This document shows positions 10,163 to 18,795 of a stretch of 64,000 bases of DNA, one piece after another (the stretch's first letter is position 1; each line of letters opens with the position of its first letter). The notes beneath the pieces are model-generated. The model ran no database searches, had not been told where the DNA came from, and saw only the letters and a program-made list of their open reading frames with translations. The stretch comes from Bradyrhizobium jicamae (GTDB taxonomy: Bacteria; Pseudomonadota; Alphaproteobacteria; Rhizobiales; Xanthobacteraceae). Both the position numbers and the translations under genes were made by a program. The DNA lies in assembly GCF_018130215.1 (NCBI RefSeq), contig NZ_JAFCKQ010000004.1:124001-188000 (forward strand), read 5' to 3'.

Positions 10163-11299
10163 ATGCGTCCGACCGACATTGCGATCGCGAACTATCGCTC
10201 CATTCGGCGGCTCTTCATGCCCATCCAACCGCTGTCCGTATTCGTCGGCGAGAATGGCGTCGGCAAGTCCAATCTCTACAAGTCCCTGTCGCTGTTGCGC
10301 GATGCGGCGACGGGCCGTATCACCCGCACGATCGCCGACGAAGGCGGATTGAACTCCGTCTGCTGGTCCGGGATCCGCAAGCGCGGCGAGGATGGACGGC
10401 TGCGGCTCGCAGCCAGATTCGACAACATCAGATACGCCATCGAGCTCGGGTTTCCCAGCCCGGTCGAAGCCGCATTCTCCGGCGAGCCGATGATCAAGTC
10501 CGAATGCATCGAGGCGACCCACGGCAAGCAAAAAGTCCGCATGATGGCGCGGAAGAACTCGCTCGTCAGCATCCGCGGAGAGAGCGGCGCCTGGAGCGAC
10601 CACAGGGATGCGGTGCTGCCGTCGGAAACGGCGCTCGCCGGTTTCCTCGACGCCAAGGCGTGTCCCGAGATCGACATGATCAGAGGCGCGATGCTGGGCT
10701 GGCGTTTCTATCACGATTTTCGCACCGATCCGGCGTCGCCGATCCGAAAGCCATGTCTCGCAATCACGACGCCGTCGCTGAGCGCCGATGGCAGCGATCT
10801 GGCTGCCACCCTGGCGACGCTCTGCGTCATCAGGCGAGATGCGTCCGACCTGCAGGATGCGATCGAGGATGCGTTCCCGGGCGCCGAGCTGCGGGCATGG
10901 GAAGAAAATGGGCGGTGCGAGTTTGATCTGCAGCTCGCGGACATGCCGCGTCCGTTCAAGGCGCACGAACTATCCGACGGGACGCTGAAATATATCTGCC
11001 TGCTCGCCGTGTTCATGGGCTATCGGCTGCCGCCATTCATCGCGCTCAACGAGCCGGAGGCCAGCCTGCATCCATCGCTGCTGGCGCCGTTGGCCAGGCT
11101 GATCGCCAGGGCGTCCCGCCGCGCCGACATCTGGATCGTCACCCACTCGGAACATCTGATGGCGGCGTTGCAGGGCGAGAGCTCGGTCCCGCTTCGCCGG
11201 GTGATCAAGGCGAAGGGCGCCACGACCATCGAGGGCCTGACCGCAGCCGGCGAGTTTCGCGACGAGGAAGACGACGTTGATGACGATGACGACGATTAG
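10163..11299 (+). CDS. AAA-family ATPase (RecF/SMC-like, solitary)
   Basis: A 378-residue ATPase of the ABC/SMC-related AAA_21 type. The Walker A motif GENGVGKS lies at residues 29-36, a signature-like segment reads HELSDGTLKYICLLAVF, and Walker B with the D-loop and H-loop reads FIALNEPEASLHPSLLAPLA then IWIVTHSEHLMAAL. The middle region is unlike a DNA-repair RecF arm. The C terminus is a run of acidic residues (DEEDDVDDDDDD). No nuclease, TOPRIM domain, methylase or toxin gene accompanies it, so neither an OLD nuclease nor a defence operon is supported. Cellular role unknown. Confidence 0.88.
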   Translation: MRPTDIAIANYRSIRRLFMPIQPLSVFVGENGVGKSNLYKSLSLLRDAATGRITRTIADEGGLNSVCWSGIRKRGEDGRLRLAARFDNIRYAIELGFPSPVEAAFSGEPMIKSECIEATHGKQKVRMMARKNSLVSIRGESGAWSDHRDAVLPSETALAGFLDAKACPEIDMIRGAMLGWRFYHDFRTDPASPIRKPCLAITTPSLSADGSDLAATLATLCVIRRDASDLQDAIEDAFPGAELRAWEENGRCEFDLQLADMPRPFKAHELSDGTLKYICLLAVFMGYRLPPFIALNEPEASLHPSLLAPLARLIARASRRADIWIVTHSEHLMAALQGESSVPLRRVIKAKGATTIEGLTAAGEFRDEEDDVDDDDDD

Positions 11300-11313
11300 A
11301 TCGAGCCGCCGCT

Positions 11314-12108
11314 TTATTGCCCGAGCGGCTTCAGGATCTTGATCAGCTCGCCGTGCACGAACTCGTTGCCGCAGACGACATGGCCGGTTTGCAGCGGGTC
11401 GTCATTGCCCTGGATGCCGGAGACGGTGCCGCCGGCTTCCCGGACCATGATCTGGCCGGCCGCGATGTCCCAGGAATTGAGGTTGCGCTCCCAGTAGCCG
11501 TCGAGCCGGCCGGCGGCGACGAAGGCGAGGTCGAGCGAGGCAGCGCCGAAGCGGCGGAAGCCCGCAACCCTGGTCTGCAGCGCGGCCATCTCCTGCTGCG
11601 CCAGCTGGTGATTGCCGCGGCCGATATGGGGCAGGCCGCAGGCGATCACGCATTCATCCAGCTTGCGGCGGCCGGCGACGCGCAGCCGCTGGTCGTTGAG
11701 GAAGGCGCCCTTGCCGCGCTCGGCGATGTAGAGCTCGTCATTGGCGGGGTTGTAGATCACGCCCGCGATCACCGTGCCCTCGCGCGCCAGCGCGATCGAG
11801 ATCGCGAATTGCGGGATGCCGTGCAGGAAGTTGGTGGTGCCGTCGAGCGGATCGACGATCCAGGTATGGCTCTTGTCAGAGCCTTCGCGCTGGCCGCCTT
11901 CCTCACCGAGGAAGCCGTAGCCGGGCCGCGCCTTCTCGAGGTCGGTGTAGAGCATCTCCTCGGCGCGCTTGTCGGCGAGCGAGACAAAATTCGCCGGCCC
12001 CTTCAGCGACACCTGGAGATGTTCGATCTCGCCGAGGTCGCGCTTGAGGCTGCGGCCGGCGCGGCGCGCGGCCTTGACCATGACGTTGATGAGAGCGGAA
12101 TAGAGCAT
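11314..12108 (-). CDS. suhB: Inositol monophosphatase family protein (SuhB-like)
   Basis: A 264-residue Mg-dependent, Li-sensitive type phosphatase that hydrolyses inositol-1-phosphate and similar substrates. Metal ligands are visible: Glu69/Glu70 in FLGEEGG, Asp86 and Asp89 in WIVDPLDGTTNFLHG, and a C-terminal Asp in NSWDIAAGQIMVREAGG. Full length for the family. It is the last gene of the minus-strand block that begins with transketolase, 89 bp after the Sel1 gene, and converges on the ATPase gene with a 14-bp gap. In E. coli, SuhB also acts in rRNA transcription antitermination; that role here is only a possibility. Confidence 0.95.
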   Translation of the reverse strand: MLYSALINVMVKAARRAGRSLKRDLGEIEHLQVSLKGPANFVSLADKRAEEMLYTDLEKARPGYGFLGEEGGQREGSDKSHTWIVDPLDGTTNFLHGIPQFAISIALAREGTVIAGVIYNPANDELYIAERGKGAFLNDQRLRVAGRRKLDECVIACGLPHIGRGNHQLAQQEMAALQTRVAGFRRFGAASLDLAFVAAGRLDGYWERNLNSWDIAAGQIMVREAGGTVSGIQGNDDPLQTGHVVCGNEFVHGELIKILKPLGQ

Positions 12109-12197
12109 GATGAAGGGCTTGCGGGGTCAGAGGAGCGGCAGGCAGCGCCAGAGGCTTTTCGGACTGGGTGCCCTCTGGACGAGGCGCCGTCAAGGCG

Positions 12198-13286
12198 TCA
12201 TTTGACGTTGTTTCCGATCCATTTCCGGGCGGCTGCCTCGCCCTTGGCGCGGTCTTCCGGGGACATGTCCTCGAGCATTTCGTCGATGGCGGGGTCGCCC
12301 TTGCCGGCGGTCTTGGCCACCGTATGCCATTTCAGCGCCTCGACCTTGTCCATCGGCGCGCCCTGGCCCGTCGCCAGCACGAAAGCGAGACGGTTCTGCG
12401 CGATCGGGCTGTTCTGCCGCGCCGCCTTGCGCAGCAGCGCCACCGCCGCCGGCAGGTTCCGCGGTGTGCCGGTGCCGTTGAACAACGCGATAGCGTATTC
12501 GACCTCGGCATCGACATTGTCGGCGAGCGAGGCGGCCTGCAGCAGCCGCACCGACTTCTCGAGGTCCTTCGGCACGCCGGTGCCTTCCTTGTAGAAGGTG
12601 GCGAGCGCATATTGCGCTTCCGGATTGCCGGCGTCGGCGGCCATGCGGAGCAGTTCGGCGGAGCGCTTGACGTCCTGCGGCAGGGTCTGGCCGTCGAGAT
12701 AAAGCAGCGCGAGATTATAGGCCGCCTTCGGCTCGCCGAGCTTGGTCGACGAGGCCAACAGCTTGACCGCTCCTTCCTTGTCCACCGCGCCGCCGCGGCC
12801 GGCAATCTTCATCATGGCGAGCGCGAACATCGCCTCGCGGTCGCCGGCGTCACTGGCCTTCTGATACCACTCGTCGGCCTTGGCGTAGTTGCGTTTGACG
12901 CCGAGCCCGTTGGCATAGAGCTCGCCCAGCATCGTCATCGACTTCGGGTCGTTGTTGTATTCGACGTGCGCGGTCGCGAGGTCGAACGCGGTCTTGTAGA
13001 GGCCGCGCTGATAGGCGCCGTAGACGAGATCGACGTTGGGATCGTCGAAGGCCTGCTTCAGCGAGGGCAAAGGTGCCTGCGCCGGCGTTGGTGTGGGCGT
13101 CGGCGTGGCCGCGGGCTTCGGCGGCCCCTTCTTGGCAACCGGCGAGGAGACCTTCGGCTTCTCCTTCGGAGCTTCCTTCTTCGCCGCCGGAGCCTGTGCC
13201 GGCGGCGTGATCGAAAGCTGGGCCGTCGCGCCGCCTGCCAGCATCGTGCAGCCGAGCAGAACAGCTATCGGACGCAGGCACTTCAT
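12198..13286 (-). CDS. Exported Sel1-repeat (TPR-like) protein
   Basis: A 362-residue protein with a signal peptide (MKCLRPIAVLLGCTMLAGGATAQ), then a Pro/Ala/Lys-rich linker (about 25-75) and a solenoid of Sel1-like repeats. Recognisable units are AMFALAMMKIAGRG, AAYNLALLYLDGQ, AQYALATFYKEGTG, VEYAIALFNGTG and AQNRLAFVLATGQG. Such solenoids scaffold protein interactions in the periplasm. The ATG at 13286 is preferred over an in-frame ATG at 13337 because it begins the signal peptide; the earlier one would overlap the upstream gene. The gene follows the ThiE-like gene by 7 bp and is probably co-transcribed. Confidence 0.88.
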   Translation of the reverse strand: MKCLRPIAVLLGCTMLAGGATAQLSITPPAQAPAAKKEAPKEKPKVSSPVAKKGPPKPAATPTPTPTPAQAPLPSLKQAFDDPNVDLVYGAYQRGLYKTAFDLATAHVEYNNDPKSMTMLGELYANGLGVKRNYAKADEWYQKASDAGDREAMFALAMMKIAGRGGAVDKEGAVKLLASSTKLGEPKAAYNLALLYLDGQTLPQDVKRSAELLRMAADAGNPEAQYALATFYKEGTGVPKDLEKSVRLLQAASLADNVDAEVEYAIALFNGTGTPRNLPAAVALLRKAARQNSPIAQNRLAFVLATGQGAPMDKVEALKWHTVAKTAGKGDPAIDEMLEDMSPEDRAKGEAAARKWIGNNVK

Positions 13287-13293
13287 TCCGGCG

Positions 13294-13971
13294 TCATCCC
13301 TCGGCCCCGGCCTTTCCGAGCGCCCTAGCATGCGCATGCGTGATCGCCTCGCCGATTGCGATCAGCGCCGCCCTGGCGCCGCGCGAATCGGCCCAGACGG
13401 CGTCGCCGACCAGGATGAAGTCCGCACCCGCGGCCGCGAATTCCTCTGCCTCCCCGCAGCTGGCGGCGAAGCCGACACAGGGCGGCTCGAACAACTCGTC
13501 CCACCATTGCAGCCGCTCGGCGATCGCCTCGATCGACGGCCGCTGTCCGTTGGCGTCGGGTTCGCCGAACAGCACGTAGTCGGCGCCGGCTTCGCCCGCA
13601 GCCATGGAATCGTGGCGGGTCGCGAGACCACCGACGCCGACGATGCGGTCGGGCTTCAGCGCGGGCGTGGCGTCTTCCATTGCCGCGATGCCGGTCAGGT
13701 GCGCGCCGTCGGCGCCGGCGCGGGCCACGAGCTCGGGATGGCCGTCGATCAGCAGTGCCGCACCCGCGTTCTGGATGACGGGCGCCAGCGCCTTGACGCG
13801 CGAGGTCATGCTGCGGGGATCGGTCTCGCGCAGCCGTACCAGCACGGCGGCGACGTCGGCCGCGGCCAGCAGTTCGGCAAGATCAGCCGCGAGCTGCGTG
13901 GGGTCGTCGACCTCGGGCGTCGCAAGGTAGAGGCGCGGGACGGGGCGCGGTGGAACGGGCTTGGTGGGCAA
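13294..13971 (-). CDS. ThiE-like thiamine-phosphate synthase family protein
   Basis: A 225-residue TIM-barrel protein resembling thiamine-phosphate synthase. Support comes from LLIDGHPELVARAGADGAHLTG, matching the ThiE pyrimidine/phosphate-binding strand region, and from GVGGLATRHDSMAAGEAGADYVLFGEP, matching the GVSTHxxxEAxxADYxxxGP region. The canonical HLGQ-D-L and PTxTK motifs are not clear, so activity is uncertain. The start is a TTG at 13971-13969 right after the TAG of the class I aldolase gene, and the next in-frame ATG would remove 53 residues. It sits in a glycolytic operon away from other thiamine genes; transketolase, a thiamine-diphosphate enzyme, is encoded in the same block. 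Confidence 0.75.
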   Translation of the reverse strand: MPTKPVPPRPVPRLYLATPEVDDPTQLAADLAELLAAADVAAVLVRLRETDPRSMTSRVKALAPVIQNAGAALLIDGHPELVARAGADGAHLTGIAAMEDATPALKPDRIVGVGGLATRHDSMAAGEAGADYVLFGEPDANGQRPSIEAIAERLQWWDELFEPPCVGFAASCGEAEEFAAAGADFILVGDAVWADSRGARAALIAIGEAITHAHARALGKAGAEG

Positions 13972-15030
13972 CTACGCCGCCCGCTTTTCGAGGCCGGCAT
14001 CCCACGTGCCGGTGCTGGCGAGGCCGTTCATCCTGGCGCGATGCGAGAAGGCGCGCTGGCCGGCGGCGACGTTGTCGGCCTTGCCCGACCACGCCTTCTG
14101 CGGCGCAGCCTGCAATGCGCGGCCATAGGAGAAGGTCAGCCGCCACGGCAGAGGGCCGATCTTGTTCATGGCGTCGAGATGCGCGGTCGCCTCCTCGTCG
14201 CTCTGTCCGCCGGACAGGAACGCGATGCCGGGCACGGCGGCCGGCACGCAGCTCTTGAGCAGGCGGACGGTCTTCTCGGCGACTTCCTGGACGGAGGCCT
14301 GCTTCGGGCACTTCTTGCCCGAGATCGCCATGTTGGGCTTCAGGATCATGCCTTCCAGCGCGACGCGCTGCACCCGCAATTCCTGGAAGGTGCGGTTCAG
14401 CACCCGCTGCGTCACGTCGTAGCATCGGTCGATGTCGTGATCGCCATCCATCAGCACCTCGGGCTCGACGATCGGCACGATCTGCGCGGCCTGGCACAGC
14501 GCGGCGTAGCGCGCCAGCGCGTGCGCGTTGACCCGGATCGCAGTCATGGTCGGGATGCTCGGGCCGCCAGTGCCCCGGCCGCCAGTGCCGCCGCCGCCGA
14601 TATCGATCACTGCGCGCCATTTCGCGAAGCGCGCGCCGCGCTCGTAATATTTCGCCAGCCGCTCGGCGAGCCTGTCGAGGCCGACGGTGACGAGCTCGCC
14701 GGGGCAGGCCGGCAGGGCCTGCGTGCCCTCATCGACCTTGATGCCGGGGATCGCACCCGCCTGCTCGATCAGTTTGACCAGCGGCGTGCCGTCCTTCGCG
14801 TTCTGCCAGATCGTCTCGTCGTACAGGATGACGCCGGAGATGTACTTGCTCATCGCTTCCTGCGAGCGGAACAGCATCTCGCGATAGTCGCGGCGATTGT
14901 CCTCGGTCGACTCGACCTTGATGGCGTCGAACCGCTTCTTGATCGTGCCGGAGGATTCGTCGGCGGCGAGAATGCCCTTGCCGGGGGTGACCATGGCAAG
15001 CGCAACTTTGTTGAGGTCAGCGAGATTCAT
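13972..15030 (-). CDS. Fructose-bisphosphate aldolase class I
   Basis: A 352-residue Schiff-base aldolase that splits fructose 1,6-bisphosphate into dihydroxyacetone phosphate and glyceraldehyde 3-phosphate. The family start ALAMVTPGKGILAADESSGT is clear. The Schiff-base Lys lies in EGMILKPNMAISGKK, and FLSGGQSDEEATAHLDAMN and LTFSYGRALQ follow as in eukaryotic-type class I enzymes. It lies 169 bp downstream of a class II aldolase gene in the same direction, so the cell carries both types side by side. Confidence 0.96.
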   Translation of the reverse strand: MNLADLNKVALAMVTPGKGILAADESSGTIKKRFDAIKVESTEDNRRDYREMLFRSQEAMSKYISGVILYDETIWQNAKDGTPLVKLIEQAGAIPGIKVDEGTQALPACPGELVTVGLDRLAERLAKYYERGARFAKWRAVIDIGGGGTGGRGTGGPSIPTMTAIRVNAHALARYAALCQAAQIVPIVEPEVLMDGDHDIDRCYDVTQRVLNRTFQELRVQRVALEGMILKPNMAISGKKCPKQASVQEVAEKTVRLLKSCVPAAVPGIAFLSGGQSDEEATAHLDAMNKIGPLPWRLTFSYGRALQAAPQKAWSGKADNVAAGQRAFSHRARMNGLASTGTWDAGLEKRAA

Positions 15031-15199
15031 CGAGGCGTCCTCCGGAGCGAATTGCCTTTGCGAGCCAAAATAGGCGGTTCTCGGGCAATTGCCTAGAAAA
15101 CGTTCGTCGCGGCGGCGGTCGCAGGGACCGCGGGCCGGAACACCGCGTCCGACTGCGTCAGAAGCGGTGTCCCGTCGTTAATGTTATCAGGCGATCTGA

Positions 15200-16267
15200 T
15201 CAGGCGATCTTGGGGTCGAGTTCGCCCTTGGCGTAGCGTTTGGCCATTTCGGCTGTGGTGAGCACCTTCTTGATCTTGCTGGCCTGGCCTGCGGTGTTGA
15301 ACTCCTGCAGGCGCTGCTTGCACAATCTGGTCATCGCCTCCATCGCCGGCTTCAGGTACTTGCGCGGATCGAACTCTTCCGGATTGTCGTTCAGGACTTT
15401 CCGGATCTGGCCGGTCATCGCCATGCGGTTGTCGGTATCGATGTTGATCTTGCGCACGCCGTTCTTGATGCCGCGCTGGATCTCGGCGACCGGCACGCCC
15501 CAGGTCGGCTTCATCCTGCCGCCATTGGCGTTGATGATGTCCTGCAAATCCTGCGGCACCGACGAGGAGCCGTGCATGACCAGATGCATGTTCGGCAGCT
15601 TGCGATGGATTTCCTCGATCACGTTCATGGCGAGGATGTCGCCATCGGGCTTGCGGGTGAACTTGTAGGCGCCGTGCGAGGTTCCCATTGCGATCGCGAG
15701 CGCGTCGACCTTGGTCTCCTGGACGAACTTCACGGCTTCATCCGGGTTGGTGAGCAGCTGGTCATGCGACAGCTTGCCTTCGGCGCCGTGGCCGTCTTCC
15801 TTGTCGCCCATGCCGGTCTCGAGCGAGCCGAGCACGCCGAGCTCGCCTTCCACCGAAATGCCGCCGAGATGGGCCATGCCGGTCACCGTCCGGGTGACGC
15901 CGACATTGTAGTCCCAGTCGCCGGGGGTCTTGCCGTCGGCCTTGAGCGAGCCATCCATCATGACAGAGGTGAAGCCGGCCTGGATCGCGGTCATGCAGGT
16001 CGCCGGCTCGTTGCCGTGGTCGAGATGCACGCAGACCGGGATCTGCGGGTAGATCTCGGTGACGGCATCCATCATGTGCTTGAGCATGACGTCATTGGCG
16101 TAGGAGCGCGCACCGCGCGAGGCCTGGATGATGACGGGGGCGTCGACCTCGGAGGCGGCGGCCATGATCGACAGCGCCTGCTCCATGTTGTTGATGTTGA
16201 AGGCAGGTACGCCGTAATCGTGCTCGGCCGCGTGGTCGAGCAGTTGCCGCAACGTGATGCGAGCCAT
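15200..16267 (-). CDS. fba: Fructose-bisphosphate aldolase class II (Calvin-cycle type)
   Basis: A 355-residue zinc-dependent aldolase. The zinc and substrate motifs are visible: [22 protein letters not shown] and [18 protein letters not shown]. The N terminus [30 protein letters not shown]-type sequence matches the CbbA/Fba subtype, which can also make sedoheptulose 1,7-bisphosphate. It follows pgk by 48 bp, so tkt-gap-pgk-fba would supply glycolysis, gluconeogenesis and Calvin-cycle regeneration. A 13-bp tandem duplication spans its stop codon. Confidence 0.96.
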   Translation of the reverse strand: MARITLRQLLDHAAEHDYGVPAFNINNMEQALSIMAAASEVDAPVIIQASRGARSYANDVMLKHMMDAVTEIYPQIPVCVHLDHGNEPATCMTAIQAGFTSVMMDGSLKADGKTPGDWDYNVGVTRTVTGMAHLGGISVEGELGVLGSLETGMGDKEDGHGAEGKLSHDQLLTNPDEAVKFVQETKVDALAIAMGTSHGAYKFTRKPDGDILAMNVIEEIHRKLPNMHLVMHGSSSVPQDLQDIINANGGRMKPTWGVPVAEIQRGIKNGVRKINIDTDNRMAMTGQIRKVLNDNPEEFDPRKYLKPAMEAMTRLCKQRLQEFNTAGQASKIKKVLTTAEMAKRYAKGELDPKIA

Positions 16268-16315
16268 TCGAATTCTCCCTGTATTTGCAGCGCGTTCGCG
16301 CGTGACGCCCGTGAA

Positions 16316-17512
16316 TCAGGCCTTCTTCAGAACTTCGACGCCGGGCAGCGGCTTGCCTTCCATCCATTCAAGAAACGCGCCGCCCGCGGTCGAGACGTAG
16401 GAAAAGTCACCGGCGACGCCGGCTTGATTGAGGGCTGCGACGGTGTCGCCGCCGCCGGCGACCGAGATCAGCTTCTTCGCCCGTGTGCGTTCGGCGGCGT
16501 GCTTGGCCGAGACCACGGTGCCGCGGTCGAACGGCGTCAGTTCGAAGGCGCCGAGCGGCCCGTTCCAGACCAGGGTGGCGGCATCGTCGATCGCGGCATG
16601 GATGCGTGCGATCGATTGCGGGCCGACGTCGAGGATCATGCCGTCGGCCGGGATCGCATCGAGACCGTAGGCATGCGACGGCGCATTGGCCGCGAACTGG
16701 TTGGCGACGACGGCATCCACGGGGAGGATGATCGCGCAGTTCGCCGCGTTGGCCTTCTCCATGATCCGCAGCGCGGTCGGAGCGAGATCCTTCTCGGCAA
16801 GCGACTTGCCGACGGCAACACCCTGCGCGTGCAGGAAGGTGTTGGCCATGCCGCCGCCGATCACGAGCGCATCGACCTTGGTCACGAGGTTCTCGAGCAG
16901 GTCGATCTTGGTCGACACCTTGGCGCCGCCGATGATCGCGATGACCGGTTTGGTCGGCGCTTCCAGCGCCTTGCCGAGCGCGTCGAGCTCGGCCTGCATG
17001 GTGCGGCCGGCATAGGCCGGCAGCTTGTGGCCGAGGCCTTCGGTCGAAGCGTGCGCGCGATGCGCGGCGGAGAAGGCGTCGTTGACCCAGATGTCGCCGA
17101 GCTTCGCCAGCTCCGCGACGAAGCCGGCGTCGTTCTTTTCCTCTTCCTTGTGGAAACGCGTGTTCTCCAGGCAGAGGATGTCGCCGTCCTTCAAGGCAGC
17201 AACCGCCTTGGCCGCGACCTCGCCGATGCAGTCGTCGGCGAATGCGACGGGGCGCTTGATCACCTTAGACAAGGCTTCAGCGACCGGTTTGAGCGACTCC
17301 TTGGGATCGCGCCCCTTGGGCCGGCCGAAATGGGCGAGCAGGATCACCTTGCCGCCCTTGCCGGAGATTTCGGTGATGGTGGGAGCGACGCGCTCCAGCC
17401 GCGTGGCGTCGGTGACGCGGCCGTTTTCCATGGGAACGTTGAGGTCGACGCGCAGCAGCACGCGCTTGCCCTTCACATCGACGTCGTCGAGGGTACGGAA
17501 TGTTTTTGTCAT
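16316..17512 (-). CDS. pgk: Phosphoglycerate kinase
   Basis: A 398-residue cytoplasmic enzyme that interconverts 1,3-bisphosphoglycerate plus ADP and 3-phosphoglycerate plus ATP. Hallmarks are [20 protein letters not shown], the substrate-binding HFGRPKG, the hinge region and the C-terminal nucleotide loop [14 protein letters not shown]. Full family length. It lies 110 bp downstream of gap, with two hairpins in between. Confidence 0.98.
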   Translation of the reverse strand: MTKTFRTLDDVDVKGKRVLLRVDLNVPMENGRVTDATRLERVAPTITEISGKGGKVILLAHFGRPKGRDPKESLKPVAEALSKVIKRPVAFADDCIGEVAAKAVAALKDGDILCLENTRFHKEEEKNDAGFVAELAKLGDIWVNDAFSAAHRAHASTEGLGHKLPAYAGRTMQAELDALGKALEAPTKPVIAIIGGAKVSTKIDLLENLVTKVDALVIGGGMANTFLHAQGVAVGKSLAEKDLAPTALRIMEKANAANCAIILPVDAVVANQFAANAPSHAYGLDAIPADGMILDVGPQSIARIHAAIDDAATLVWNGPLGAFELTPFDRGTVVSAKHAAERTRAKKLISVAGGGDTVAALNQAGVAGDFSYVSTAGGAFLEWMEGKPLPGVEVLKKA

Positions 17513-17527
17513 GGGGCGTTTCCTGCG

Positions 17528-17610
17528 TCATGGCCGCACTCGTCGCGGCCATCCACGTCTCGCATGCGAGGGTCAAAGACGAGAATGCCCGGCACTGGGC
17601 CGGGCATCAT
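17528..17610. repeat. Double-hairpin repeat between gap and pgk
   Basis: Two hairpins lie in the 110-bp gap-pgk spacer: ATGGCCGC/GCGGCCAT-type arms at about 17531-17553, and ATGCCCGG/CCGGGCAT at 17585-17592 and 17600-17607. Their position just after the gap stop codon suggests partial termination or mRNA 3'-end protection between gap and pgk. The form resembles paired palindromic repeats I recall from Bradyrhizobium spacers. Confidence 0.6.
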
Positions 17611-17622
17611 GGATCGTCGGTC

Positions 17623-18630
17623 TTACACCAGCTTGCCGATCGCGACCGCGGTGTCGGCCATGCGGTTGGAGAAGCCCCACTCGTTGTCGTACCACGACAT
17701 CACGCGCACCAGCGTGCCGTTCTGCACCTTGGTCTGGTCCTCGTGGAAGGTCGAGGAGTGCGGATCGTGGTTGAAGTCGATCGATACGTTCGGCGCGGTG
17801 GTGTAGCCGAGGATGCCCTTGAGCTGCTGCTCGGAGGCACGCTTCATCGCCGCGTTGATCTCCTTGGCGTCGGTGGCGCGCTTGGCGACGATCTTGAGGT
17901 CGACAACCGAGACGTTCGGGGTCGGCACGCGGATCGCGACGCCGTCGAGCTTGCCCTTCAGCTCGGGCAGCACGAGGCCGATCGCCTTCGCCGCGCCGGT
18001 CGAGGTCGGGATCATCGACATCGCCGCCGCGCGGCCGCGATAGAGGTCCTTGTGCAGGGTATCCAGCGTCGGCTGATCGCCGGTATAGGCGTGGATCGTG
18101 GTCATGAAGCCGGTCTCGATGCCGACCGTGTCGTTCAGGACCTTGGCGACCGGCGCCAGGCAGTTGGTGGTGCAGGAACCGTTCGAGATGACCAGGTGAT
18201 CCTTGGTCAGCGTCTCGTGGTTGACGCCGTAGACGATGGTGGCGTCCGCGCCATCAGCGGGAGCGGAGATCAGCACGCGCCTGGCGCCGGCGGCGAGGTG
18301 CGCGGAGGCCTTGTCCTTCGAGGTGAAGATGCCGGTGCATTCCAGCGCGACGTCGACGCCGAGGTCCTTCCAGGGCAGCTTGGAGGGATCGCGCTCGGCC
18401 GAGACCTTGATCTTGCCGTTGCCGAGGCTGATCGAGTCGCCGTCGACCGTCACGGTGCCGGGGAAGCGACCGTGCACGGAGTCGAAGCGCAGCAGATGCG
18501 CATTGGTCTCCACCGGACCGAGGTCGTTGATGCCGACCACCTCGATGTCCTTGCGGCCGGACTCGGCGATGGCGCGCAGCACATTGCGGCCGATGCGGCC
18601 AAACCCGTTGATCGCGACGCGGATTGCCAT
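17623..18630 (-). CDS. gap: Glyceraldehyde-3-phosphate dehydrogenase, type I
   Basis: A 335-residue NAD(P)-dependent dehydrogenase of glycolysis and gluconeogenesis. The Rossmann start [18 protein letters not shown], the active-site Cys in [19 protein letters not shown], and the C-terminal [13 protein letters not shown] are all present. It follows tkt by 165 bp; that spacer contains GC-rich hairpins (GTGGGA/TCCCAC near 18666-18685 and CCCGG/CCGGG near 18698-18717) that may sit in the gap leader. Confidence 0.98.
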   Translation of the reverse strand: MAIRVAINGFGRIGRNVLRAIAESGRKDIEVVGINDLGPVETNAHLLRFDSVHGRFPGTVTVDGDSISLGNGKIKVSAERDPSKLPWKDLGVDVALECTGIFTSKDKASAHLAAGARRVLISAPADGADATIVYGVNHETLTKDHLVISNGSCTTNCLAPVAKVLNDTVGIETGFMTTIHAYTGDQPTLDTLHKDLYRGRAAAMSMIPTSTGAAKAIGLVLPELKGKLDGVAIRVPTPNVSVVDLKIVAKRATDAKEINAAMKRASEQQLKGILGYTTAPNVSIDFNHDPHSSTFHEDQTKVQNGTLVRVMSWYDNEWGFSNRMADTAVAIGKLV

Positions 18631-18795
18631 GCTCGTCTCTCCTCTAAAAGCTGATGCCCGCCCCGTGGGAAGGCTCCCACGAGGGTTTTGCGGCGGAACG
18701 CCCGGTTCGGCCGGGCGCGAGCGGAAAAGATGGAGCCTTGGTAATCCTTTTTCGCGCCAAGCTCAACCGTCAGCGGGCACCTTTGAAGGCCGGCG

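Noticed and set aside
10163-11299. The AAA ATPase as part of an OLD/Gabija-like defence system
   Set aside because: There is no TOPRIM domain in the protein and no helicase, nuclease or methylase gene next to it; the neighbours are an RND pump and suhB.
15186-15212. A 13-bp tandem duplication at the 3' end of the class II aldolase gene
   Set aside because: It leaves the reading frame and stop codon intact and shows no sign of function.
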